The notes beneath the pieces were generated by a model. It had not been told where the DNA came from. It made no database searches and worked only from the letters and a program-made list of their open reading frames with translations. Below, in pieces: positions 1 to 5,967 of a stretch of DNA of 8,483 bases. A program made the translations under genes and the position numbers. This stretch comes from an uncultured Collinsella sp. (GTDB taxonomy: Bacteria; Actinomycetota; Coriobacteriia; Coriobacteriales; Coriobacteriaceae): assembly GCA_900755005.1 (NCBI GenBank), contig CAAEEX010000010.1:1-8483 (forward strand), given 5' to 3'. Each line of letters starts with the position of its first letter. Within the stretch, counting starts at the first letter, position 1.

Positions 1-22
1 CGTCTTTCCCTAAATGCAACGA

Positions 23-60
23 GGCGCTTTGCCGGCAACACACATTACCAGCAAAGCGCC
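23..60 (-). terminator. Probable terminator hairpin downstream of purB
   Basis: A perfect 10-bp inverted repeat (GGCGCTTTGC at 23-32, GCAAAGCGCC at 51-60) with an 18-nt loop lies 26 nt past the purB stop codon. On the minus strand it is followed by TCGTTGCATTT, so the usual U-run is weak. It may work as a weak intrinsic terminator, as a terminator shared with a gene outside the window, or as a 3'-end stabilising hairpin. Confidence 0.5.
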
Positions 61-86
61 CTAAAAAGCTAACGTTATGCCCGAAC

Positions 87-1433
87 CTACTCGAAGCTCA
101 GCTGCTCCAGACGATCAAAGACCGTGTCGATACGGGTGAGGAAGTCCCACGGATCAAAGATCTCGTCGAGCTTCTCCTGACTGACGGTGCAGCGCGGGTC
201 GGCCTCGAGACGTTCCTTAAAGGTGGGGCCGGAGACACAATCCTGTACCTCATGCCAGGTTGCCATGGCGTTCTCCTGCACAATGGCGTACGCGTCCTCG
301 CGGGTGATGCCCGTATCGACGAGGGCCAGCAGAACCTTGGAGGAGAAGATGAGACCACGGGTCTTGTTGAGGTTGGCCATCATGCGGGCAGGGTACAGCT
401 GCAGGCCGTCGATAACGCGGATGAGGCACTGGAACATGTGGTCGAGCGCGATGAAGCTGTCGGCCTGGGCGACGCGCTCGGCAGAGGAGTGCGAAATGTC
501 ACGCTCGTGCCACAGGGCGACGTTATCGAAGGCAACCTGAGCGTTGGACTTCACGATGCGCGACAGACCGCAGACCTTCTCCATGGTGATCGGGTTGCGC
601 TTGTGCGGCATGGCGGAGCTGCCCTTTTGACCCTTGCGGAACGGCTCCTCGGCCTCGAGGGTATCAGTCTTCTGCAGATTGCGAACCTCGGTAGCGATGC
701 GCTCACAGGTGGCCGCGGTGGTGGCAAGAACGCCGGCGAGATAGGCGTGATGGTCGCGGCTGATAACTTGCGTGGACAGCGGGTCGTGAACCAGGCCCAG
801 GTGCTCGCAGACATACTCCTCGACAAACGGCTCGATGGAGCTGTACGTGCCGACAGCACCCGAGATGGCACCGAAGGCAACATTCTTGCGGGCGTCCTCA
901 AGGCGATCCAGATCGCGCTTGAGTTCCCAGGCCCAAGAGCCGAACTTCATGCCGAAGGTCATCGGCTCGGCGTGGATGCCATGAGTGCGGCCGGCACAGA
1001 GCGTGTTGCGCTCCTCAAAGGCGCGACGCTTGCAAATCTCGCCGAGCTTCTTGACGTCCTCGATGATCAGGTCGCAGGCCTGGGTGAGCTGGTAGCACAG
1101 AGCCGTGTCGCCCAGATCGGAGCTGGTCATGCCATAGTGAACCCAGCGGCTGGGCTTGGGGTCGCCCTCGGGAACATCGGCGTCGATATACTCCTTCATG
1201 TTGGTCAGGAAGGCGATGACGTCGTGGCGCGTGACCTCCTCGATCTCGTCGACCTTTGCCTTCTCAAAGTTGGCATGGTCGCGGATCCACTGGGCTTCGT
1301 CTTTAGAAATGCCGATCTTGCCGAGCTCCGCCTGGGCCTCACAGGCCAGGACCTCGATCTCCTGCCAAATGGCGTACTTGTTCTCGAGGGAGAAGATGTG
1401 TCCCATCTCCGGGCGGGTATAGCGATCGATCAT
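87..1433 (-). CDS. purB: Adenylosuccinate lyase
   Basis: Homotetrameric cytosolic enzyme of purine synthesis. It releases fumarate from SAICAR (giving AICAR) and from adenylosuccinate (giving AMP). The 448-residue product is a full-length member of the fumarase/aspartase superfamily. Visible motifs are HYGMTSSDLGDT near residues 99-110, the substrate-binding GRTHG with His151 (general acid or base in the family), and the family signature GSSAMPHKRNP at 271-281, whose mobile-loop serine is catalytic. The start is the ATG at 1433, because AAGGAG lies 5 nt upstream; an in-frame TTG at 1499 would add 22 residues with no such site. Length fits bacterial PurB (about 430-460). It appears monocistronic here, facing away from the tRNA spacer, with no other pur gene in view. 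Large antisense open frames across it are codon-bias shadows. Confidence 0.97.
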   Translation of the reverse strand: MIDRYTRPEMGHIFSLENKYAIWQEIEVLACEAQAELGKIGISKDEAQWIRDHANFEKAKVDEIEEVTRHDVIAFLTNMKEYIDADVPEGDPKPSRWVHYGMTSSDLGDTALCYQLTQACDLIIEDVKKLGEICKRRAFEERNTLCAGRTHGIHAEPMTFGMKFGSWAWELKRDLDRLEDARKNVAFGAISGAVGTYSSIEPFVEEYVCEHLGLVHDPLSTQVISRDHHAYLAGVLATTAATCERIATEVRNLQKTDTLEAEEPFRKGQKGSSAMPHKRNPITMEKVCGLSRIVKSNAQVAFDNVALWHERDISHSSAERVAQADSFIALDHMFQCLIRVIDGLQLYPARMMANLNKTRGLIFSSKVLLALVDTGITREDAYAIVQENAMATWHEVQDCVSGPTFKERLEADPRCTVSQEKLDEIFDPWDFLTRIDTVFDRLEQLSFE

Positions 1434-1438
1434 AGCGG

Positions 1439-1444
1439 CTCCTT
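1439..1444 (-). promoter_or_regulatory. Ribosome binding site of purB
   Basis: AAGGAG on the minus strand, 5 nt before the ATG ending at 1433. It decides the start in favour of the ATG over the upstream in-frame TTG at 1499. Confidence 0.85.
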
Positions 1445-1477
1445 TTTGGTTATTGGCACGTTGGTCGTAACCCAACC

Positions 1478-1483
1478 ATTGTA
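1478..1483 (-). promoter_or_regulatory. Candidate -10 element of the purB promoter
   Basis: TACAAT on the minus strand would place a transcription start near 1471 and leave an untranslated leader of about 38 nt. No good -35 hexamer sits 16-18 nt upstream; a TTGCAC at 1494-1499 is only 10 nt away. The call rests on the -10 match and its position alone. The leader is too short for a purine riboswitch. Confidence 0.35.
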
Positions 1484-1535
1484 CCGTGCGCAGGTGCAAG
1501 TATGGGCAGCAGGCATTAACCTAACATTTTGGAAT

Positions 1536-1587
1536 TGGAGCGGGCAACGGGACGTCTGCGCATTTGCTTCGCAAATCCGCACCGGCT
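1536..1587. repeat. 52-nt repeat, copy 1, beginning with a tRNA-Gly 3'-end copy
   Basis: Matches 1667-1718 at 50 of 52 positions. Its first 18 nt (TGGAGCGGGCAACGGGAC) are identical to 1858-1875, which is the CCA, discriminator, acceptor 3' strand and T-stem 3' strand of the adjacent tRNA-Gly read on the opposite strand. The identity with the tRNA starts exactly at the CCA complement and stops inside the T loop. The rest includes the perfect small hairpin ATTTGC-TTC-GCAAAT at 1562-1576. It is non-coding, and its origin (attachment-site remnant or tRNA-derived repeat) is unresolved. Confidence 0.85.
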
Positions 1588-1620
1588 GCGGTCGATCTCC
1601 TCGGATTCACGGAGACGATG

Positions 1621-1658
1621 GGGAAGACTTTGTTGAATTGGCCGCCCCAAAGTCTCCC
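1621..1658. repeat. Inverted repeat in the purB-tRNA spacer
   Basis: AGACTTTG at 1625-1632 pairs with CAAAGTCT at 1648-1655, extended by GGG 1621-1623 with CCC 1656-1658 across a single bulged A. That makes 11 bp with a 15-nt loop. No U-run follows on either strand, so it is not an obvious terminator. It fills most of the interval between the two 52-nt repeats. Confidence 0.6.
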
Positions 1659-1666
1659 GCGCTCGA

Positions 1667-1718
1667 TGGAGCGGGCAACGGGACGTCCGCGTATTTGCTT
1701 CGCAAATCCGCACCGGCT
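1667..1718. repeat. 52-nt repeat, copy 2, beginning with a tRNA-Gly 3'-end copy
   Basis: Second copy of the repeat at 1536-1587, offset by 131 nt, with two substitutions. It again opens with the exact 18-nt tRNA-Gly 3'-end sequence and carries the ATTTGC-TTC-GCAAAT hairpin at 1693-1707. It ends at ACCGGCT, after which the two copies diverge. Confidence 0.85.
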
Positions 1719-1720
1719 TC

Positions 1721-1770
1721 AGGCGCCTGCCGGCGCCTTCGCCTGCTCGCTACAAACGCTTCGCGTTTGT
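1721..1770. repeat. Two adjacent perfect hairpins
   Basis: AGGCGCC (1721-1727) pairs with GGCGCCT (1732-1738) around a 4-nt loop. ACAAACGC (1752-1759) pairs with GCGTTTGT (1763-1770) around TTC. The second has the same stem-TTC-stem design as the hairpins inside the 52-nt repeats, with a different stem sequence. They lie between repeat copy 2 and the tRNA-like fragment, and no coding function is apparent. Confidence 0.6.
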
Positions 1771-1783
1771 TTTACGCTCGCAC

Positions 1784-1810
1784 CCTGGCGGGTTCGAGTC
1801 CCGGCGCTTT
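1784..1810 (+). pseudogene. tRNA T-arm-like fragment
   Basis: GCGGGTTCGAGTCCCG at 1788-1803 has the look of a tRNA T arm: a TTCGAGT loop flanked by GGG/CCC pairs. It is identical to the T arm of the neighbouring tRNA-Gly but lies on the opposite strand. I find no matching acceptor 5' strand, D arm or anticodon arm upstream, and no CCA downstream. It is therefore at most a broken 3' part of a tRNA gene, or a T-arm-derived piece of a mobile element. Because T arms are conserved, it need not come from this same tRNA. Confidence 0.5.
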
Positions 1811-1814
1811 ATTG

Positions 1815-1849
1815 AAAAAAGCACGGCACCGGAACGGTGTCGTGCTTTT
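1815..1849 (-). terminator. Rho-independent terminator of tRNA-Gly
   Basis: A long stem, AAAAGCACG with CGTGCTTTT (1817-1825 and 1841-1849) continued by GCACCG with CGGTGT (1826-1831 and 1835-1840), closes on a 3-nt loop. Read on the minus strand it ends in a run of six U (1815-1820), just after the tRNA-Gly 3' end. The A/T flanks are symmetrical, so it could also stop plus-strand transcription. Confidence 0.85.
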
Positions 1850-1857
1850 ACTTTTTC

Positions 1858-1932
1858 TGGAGCGGGCAACGGGACTCGAACCCGCGAGTGTCAGCTTGGG
1901 AAGCTGATGCCTTACCACTTGGCGATGCCCGC
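1858..1932 (-). tRNA. tRNA-Gly (anticodon CCC)
   Basis: Folds as a complete cloverleaf: acceptor GCGGGCA with TGCCCGC (7 bp); D arm GCC/GGC with an AAGTGGTAA loop; anticodon stem TCAGC/GCTGA with loop TTCCCAA, so the anticodon is CCC (reads GGG); variable region CACTC; T arm GCGGG-TTCGAGT-CCCGT. The discriminator is U, as usual for bacterial tRNA-Gly. CCA is encoded (1858-1860 on the complement). The mature body is 1861-1932, 72 nt without CCA. It has its own promoter and terminator, so it is a single-gene transcription unit. Its 3' end is copied twice in the spacer to its left. Confidence 0.97.
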
Positions 1933-1945
1933 TTGTGTGTTGGCT

Positions 1946-1975
1946 AGTATAACGCGGTTGTCTTGTTCGATACAA
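1946..1975 (-). promoter_or_regulatory. Promoter of tRNA-Gly
   Basis: On the minus strand, TTGTAT (1970-1975) and TATACT (1946-1951) are separated by 18 nt, a good housekeeping-sigma promoter. The start point would fall roughly six nt before the mature tRNA 5' end at 1932. This fits a short tRNA precursor leader. Confidence 0.75.
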
Positions 1976-2101
1976 GGGTGGCGATGCTTGTTTTAGCTGT
2001 GGAGATTCGTTTGAAAATCGCATCAATTGTGGAGACGAGGACCTTTGGCCTCCTGTTCTCCTTATCTTCTACCTGCGCTTTTGCCTGATTGTTGTATTTG
2101 A

Positions 2102-2206
2102 GCTCAATTTGTCAGGAATTGGGCAAGCTTTTGGTCAGGCTCCGGTACTTACCCGCATGAACCTCGGGGGTAGCCTCATCCTACGCGTCGCAACCTCCCC
2201 ATGCGG
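2102..2206 (+). other. Inverted repeats in the leader of the adhesin gene
   Basis: Two potential hairpins precede the adhesin. GCTCAATT (2102-2109) pairs with AATTGGGC (2117-2124), 8 bp with one G-U pair and a 7-nt loop. CCGCATG (2153-2159) pairs with CATGCGG (2200-2206), 7 bp, enclosing GTAG/CTAC (2170-2173 and 2181-2184). The second closes 12 nt before the ribosome binding site. I could not match this to a known riboswitch consensus. I also see no convincing promoter for the adhesin between 1976 and 2229; the rest of that interval has no gene. Confidence 0.35.
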
Positions 2207-2218
2207 CGCACGAGGGAT

Positions 2219-2224
2219 AAGGAG
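2219..2224 (+). promoter_or_regulatory. Ribosome binding site of the thioester adhesin
   Basis: AAGGAG, 5 nt before the ATG at 2230. It overlaps an in-frame TAA at 2218-2220, which rules out any upstream start and fixes the N-terminus. Confidence 0.85.
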
Positions 2225-2229
2225 CAGCC

Positions 2230-5200
2230 ATGTCCAACGCACCCACGCACTCTGTCCACAGCGCAATCGCAACAGGTCCGCTGCTCCTGCTCCTCTTCCT
2301 GCTTTTCGGCTGTCTGGCACCGGGAGCCGCATTTGCCGTCGATGGCTACGACCAGCTCGGCTTCCGCACTATTAGCGATGATTGTGGGCCCTTCTTCATC
2401 GGCAAGTATGAAGCTCAAGACGCCTCGATTGCCTACTGCATGAACCAGGAGCGCCCCGGCCCCACCAAGCCGGGCGGCCCATGGCTCAACTTTGATCAAG
2501 GCTGGGTGTGGCTCGACGACGAGTTCGCGGCAATCGTTTGTCACGGATATCCTACCGCCACGTCGTTTGGCGGTTACCATCTTTCACCCGATCGCGCCCG
2601 CGCCGCCACCCAGCTTGCCGTATGGATGCTCAACGGCACTACCCATGTCGACGGCACCTACTCCTACACGCCCGCTCAGGGCAAAACCAAGAGCGGGCAC
2701 TTTACCGCCGACAATGAAGTCGTGGCGGCTGCGCGGTGGCTCCACGACAGCGCAAAATCAGGAAGCATCAAAGCCGCTCCGCACCGCGCGCGGCGCTATA
2801 TAGGAACCGTATCGGGCGGCAGCAAACGTCAAGACATGCTCTATGTACTGCCGGCGGTCTCTGTTTCCTTCCAAAAGCAGTCTGCAAACGCTGCCATTAC
2901 CAGCGGAAACAATACTTATCAGTTTGACGGGGCAACATTCGATGTTTTTGAGAGCGCCAGCGGCGCGCGTGTCGGCACCGTCCAGATGGACAGCAACGGT
3001 CGAGCGCAGGCAACACTCCTACCCAACACGGCATACTACCTAGTTGAGACAACAGCGCCAGCTGGTTATATCCCCCTGCACGATCGCATTGCCTTTACCA
3101 CGACGAATAACGGCGGATACGTCACCATTGATGAACAACCCGGCACCATTACCTTGCGCATTGTAAAGCTCGACGCCGCAACGAATGCAGGCCCCCAAGT
3201 TGGAGCTTCGCTCGCAGGAGCAGAATTCGTGTGCGTATCGCAATCAACCCCTGGATGGACACAAACTCTCAGGACCGATGAAAGCGGTCGAGCTACCCTC
3301 ACCGATGTCCCCCTGGGAACCTTTACCATCTATGAATCGAAGGCGCCCGAGGGCTATTTGCCCTCCGGTGACAGTTGGTCTTACACCGTTGGAGCCGACC
3401 AACTCGGCGATTCAGGCGTGGTCGAGATCGAATCTCGCGTTTCCAATATCCCCATTGCGTTTGACCTTGAGATTTCCAAATTCAAGGACTACGGCAATAG
3501 CGATCAATCCGGCCTGGAGCAGCCGGCAGGAGATGTTGTCTTTGAGGTTGTCAGTAACAGCTCTCAGCAGGTTGTTGGCACACTGACTACAAACATCTAT
3601 GGCTTTGCCTCCACCAAAGACCAGCCCGAAGCATGGTTCGGCACAGGCAAGCGACCAGCCGGTGTCCACGGAGCCGTCCCATACGACCGCGCCGGCTACA
3701 CGGTTCGTGAGGTTCCGGAAACCGTCCCCGAGGGTTTTAAACGTGCGGGGGAATGGACCGTCGAGGCCAATCAGATTTCCGACGGCGCCGAGCTTCAATA
3801 TATCGTGGACAACCACGCTCTGTCGACGCATCTCCAGATTGTAAAACGCGATGCCCAAACAGGCGCCTCTGTTCCCCTAGCCGGATTCACCTTCCAACTC
3901 CTCGACAGCAATCACAAACCTGTCTCACAAACATGCTGGTATCCAGCACATAACGTAATGGACACCTTTACGACTGACGCGACCGGCACCGTCACACTGC
4001 CCGAATCGCTCGTGCCGGGCACCTATTATGTACGCGAAACCTCGGCCAAAGAGCCCTATCTTGTCGGCGGAGAGATCGAGGTAAACATACCCGCCGATAT
4101 AAACCTAACGCCCGTTGCAATCGTCTCGTATTATGACCACGCCGCGACCGGAAACATCAGGATCGTTAAAACCGATGCCGTAGACGGCAGCAGCCTCGCG
4201 GGCGCCATCTTTGAGATCCGTGCCTCAGGTGATATCGTGCGCCCCGACGGTAGCATTGCCGCGCTCGACGGCGAGGCTGTCGCTACCGTCACGACGGATG
4301 AAACTGGAGAAGCACGCGCGGACGACCTCCCGCTGGGATCTGGCACCGCACGCTACGAGGTTGTCGAGACTCAAGCGCCGACCGGCTTCTTGCTCGACCG
4401 GACGCATCATATCGTCGACCTTACCTATGCCGACCAGAAAACACCCGTTGTGGAAGCACGGCTTAACGTATCCGACGATTACACCAAGGTTGATATCTCC
4501 AAGGTCGATGCAAGCGGAGAGCAGGAAGTGAAAGGCGCACAGCTCACCTTATATGGTCCCGATAAAACCGAAATAGACTCCTGGACCTCATCCGACAAGC
4601 CGCACCGCATCGAACATCTTGCACCCGGCACCTACTCGTTGCGCGAAACGATGTCTCCGCGGACCTATGACCTTGCCGAGGAGATAACGTTTGAAATAAA
4701 GGATACGAGAGAAGTCCAATCCGTCGCGATGAAGGATGCGCCCATCGAGATCAAAGGACAGGTCGACAAGCGTCAGGAACTTGTCCAACCTATCGGGAAG
4801 GGTCTGTTGGCTAACGGCGATGGAAAAAACCGCGGCGCGATGCAAACCAATACGGATGGGCTTTTCTCCTATACCATCGATGCTCGAAACGATTCCGCTA
4901 CTTGGGTTGATGAGTTTACGATAACCGATGATCTTGCGTGCGCCAAAGACGGCACGGCGAGATTCGTCTCAATCGAAACCCCCGTCGCCATCGGCGACCT
5001 CAACGGTCTGTGCAACGTGTGGTATCGCACGACGCCGTTGGACTCGACAGACGTAGATGAGCCGGCAAACGCGACGCTTGACGATGGGCACGAAAATCCT
5101 TGGCTTGAGTCCGACGAAGTAAAAGAGAGTCTGGGTGAAGATTGCCGCCTCGTCGATTACGACGGCTGGCACCTCTGGAAGGCGGATGTCTCGACCACGG

Positions 5201-5661
5201 AATCCGCCACACTCGAGGCGAAAGAACTCGACCTTGCATCCAATACCGTCGTGACGGGCATTCGCATTGAATACGGTGCGGTAGCCGCCGACTTTACGAC
5301 TCGAAGCGATACGGATTCTTGGACCCGCGATGATCTCAAAGATGAGCACGACGACCTTGACGATGCCAAAGCAATCCTTGGCACAGATGCTCGGGGCGCA
5401 GTCGTGCACATGCAGGCAACGTCGGCTTACACACCCCAAACTGCACTCACCAACAGCGCACGCGTCGATCTTTGCCGCAACGGCGGCGGCGATAAACTTG
5501 AGTCACATGACGAGGACAGTGTTATTCAACGCTGTACCCTACCGCAGGACCTACCGGCAACAGGATCAGCTCCCATCGCCGCTTGCATCACCGCGCTCCT
5601 GACCTCGGGTGCCGCAGCCCTATGGTTCGCTCGCCTTAGGTCAATCCCAAAGAAGCGCTAG
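2230..5661 (+). CDS. LPXTG-anchored thioester/CnaB-repeat surface adhesin
   Basis: Large cell-wall protein of 1143 residues. A signal peptide (hydrophobic core about 17-27, likely cleavage after AFA at 36) is followed by a thioester domain at about 45-205: Cys70 in AYC and Gln128 in TQLAVW are the pair that forms an internal thioester in this family, and the typical HGYP lies between them. Six CnaB/SpaA-type domains follow (about 209-303, 306-408, 410-530, 533-640, 640-748, 750-838). Each has a candidate Lys (216, 313, 417, 539, 647, 758), an E-box Glu (273, 369, 494, 603, 713, 806) and a closing Asn/Asp, so self-made isopeptide bonds are likely. Residues 840-1100 form an acidic module with five Cys that I do not recognise firmly. 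The C-terminus has LPATG (1108-1112), a hydrophobic segment and a basic tail, the classic sortase signal. By family knowledge thioester domains bind host surfaces covalently. No sortase or pilus subunit gene is nearby, so a housekeeping sortase encoded elsewhere probably anchors it. It could also be a minor pilus tip subunit. Confidence 0.9.
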   Translation: MSNAPTHSVHSAIATGPLLLLLFLLFGCLAPGAAFAVDGYDQLGFRTISDDCGPFFIGKYEAQDASIAYCMNQERPGPTKPGGPWLNFDQGWVWLDDEFAAIVCHGYPTATSFGGYHLSPDRARAATQLAVWMLNGTTHVDGTYSYTPAQGKTKSGHFTADNEVVAAARWLHDSAKSGSIKAAPHRARRYIGTVSGGSKRQDMLYVLPAVSVSFQKQSANAAITSGNNTYQFDGATFDVFESASGARVGTVQMDSNGRAQATLLPNTAYYLVETTAPAGYIPLHDRIAFTTTNNGGYVTIDEQPGTITLRIVKLDAATNAGPQVGASLAGAEFVCVSQSTPGWTQTLRTDESGRATLTDVPLGTFTIYESKAPEGYLPSGDSWSYTVGADQLGDSGVVEIESRVSNIPIAFDLEISKFKDYGNSDQSGLEQPAGDVVFEVVSNSSQQVVGTLTTNIYGFASTKDQPEAWFGTGKRPAGVHGAVPYDRAGYTVREVPETVPEGFKRAGEWTVEANQISDGAELQYIVDNHALSTHLQIVKRDAQTGASVPLAGFTFQLLDSNHKPVSQTCWYPAHNVMDTFTTDATGTVTLPESLVPGTYYVRETSAKEPYLVGGEIEVNIPADINLTPVAIVSYYDHAATGNIRIVKTDAVDGSSLAGAIFEIRASGDIVRPDGSIAALDGEAVATVTTDETGEARADDLPLGSGTARYEVVETQAPTGFLLDRTHHIVDLTYADQKTPVVEARLNVSDDYTKVDISKVDASGEQEVKGAQLTLYGPDKTEIDSWTSSDKPHRIEHLAPGTYSLRETMSPRTYDLAEEITFEIKDTREVQSVAMKDAPIEIKGQVDKRQELVQPIGKGLLANGDGKNRGAMQTNTDGLFSYTIDARNDSATWVDEFTITDDLACAKDGTARFVSIETPVAIGDLNGLCNVWYRTTPLDSTDVDEPANATLDDGHENPWLESDEVKESLGEDCRLVDYDGWHLWKADVSTTESATLEAKELDLASNTVVTGIRIEYGAVAADFTTRSDTDSWTRDDLKDEHDDLDDAKAILGTDARGAVVHMQATSAYTPQTALTNSARVDLCRNGGGDKLESHDEDSVIQRCTLPQDLPATGSAPIAACITALLTSGAAALWFARLRSIPKKR

Positions 5662-5670
5662 CGCGATGAA

Positions 5671-5706
5671 AAAGCGGGCAAGCCAGTCCCCCGGCTCGCC
5701 CGCTTT
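5671..5706. terminator. Bidirectional terminator between convergent genes
   Basis: AAAGCGGGC (5671-5679) pairs with GCCCGCTTT (5698-5706), extended after one mismatch by AGCC/GGCT (5681-5684 and 5693-5696), with an 8-nt loop. It lies 9 nt after the adhesin stop codon and 21 nt after the stop of the small membrane-protein gene on the other strand. A and T runs flank both arms, so it can serve both. On the minus strand the stem leads into a run of five U. Confidence 0.85.
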
Positions 5707-5727
5707 CAATCATTTAAATCGCCGCAT

Positions 5728-5946
5728 CTACTCTGCAGACGAAGATCCACCATCAACGATTGCTTGCTCGGACTCAGGAATCCCATCGGCACCCGTGCTC
5801 TGTTCTTGCTCCACCTCTTCGCTGATTGCGGAGGCGGGGGTCGAGCCCTTCGCGCCCACGATGTAGGCAGCTCCAAACCCTAACGCAATGGCAATCAAGG
5901 TCAAAATCACGTAGACAGGCCAATGGCGCTTAATATACGAAAACAC
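5728..5946 (-). CDS. Small single-pass membrane protein with acidic tail
   Basis: Family not recognised. The 72-residue product has a short basic N-terminus (KRHW at 7-10), one transmembrane helix at about residues 11-31 with small residues near its end (ALGFGAAYIVGA), then a polar acidic tail rich in Ser, Glu, Gln and Gly. By the positive-inside rule the N-terminus should face the cytosol and the 40-residue tail the outside. It has no Cys or lipobox. The start is GTG at 5946, supported by AAGGAG with 5-nt spacing; no ATG is available in frame. It lies 21 nt behind the large pseudo-peptidase gene on the same strand with no terminator between them, so the two are probably co-transcribed and may work together at the membrane. 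Confidence 0.75.
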   Translation of the reverse strand: MFSYIKRHWPVYVILTLIAIALGFGAAYIVGAKGSTPASAISEEVEQEQSTGADGIPESEQAIVDGGSSSAE

Positions 5947-5951
5947 GTTGA

Positions 5952-5957
5952 CTCCTT
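5952..5957 (-). promoter_or_regulatory. Ribosome binding site of the small membrane protein
   Basis: AAGGAG on the minus strand, 5 nt before the GTG at 5946. It supports a real start despite the short length and non-ATG codon, and sits within the 21-nt gap after the upstream stop codon. Confidence 0.8.
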
Positions 5958-5967
5958 AGAGCTCCGT

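Noticed and set aside
1434..1499. N-terminal extension of purB from TTG at 1499
   Set aside because: No ribosome binding site at the TTG; the ATG at 1433 has AAGGAG at ideal spacing and gives the N-terminus normal for PurB. The extension would also cover the candidate -10 element.
1536..1718. CRISPR-like array
   Set aside because: Only two repeat units, with a 79-nt interval and sequence explained by the tRNA 3' end; no cas genes.
252..1907. 551-residue plus-strand open frame antisense to purB and running through the tRNA spacer
   Set aside because: It is the complement of purB with its codon bias; the protein is a shadow, crosses repeats and the tRNA, and has no recognisable domain.
2110..2210. 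Cyclic-di-GMP riboswitch before the adhesin
   Set aside because: A GGGTAGCC stretch recalls part of the GEMM-I consensus, but the ACGCAAAGCC core and the paired helices are not there.
1500..2229. Genomic island boundary with the adhesin as cargo
   Set aside because: The tRNA 3' end points away from the adhesin, and no integrase or far-side repeat is visible, so this cannot be supported from the window.
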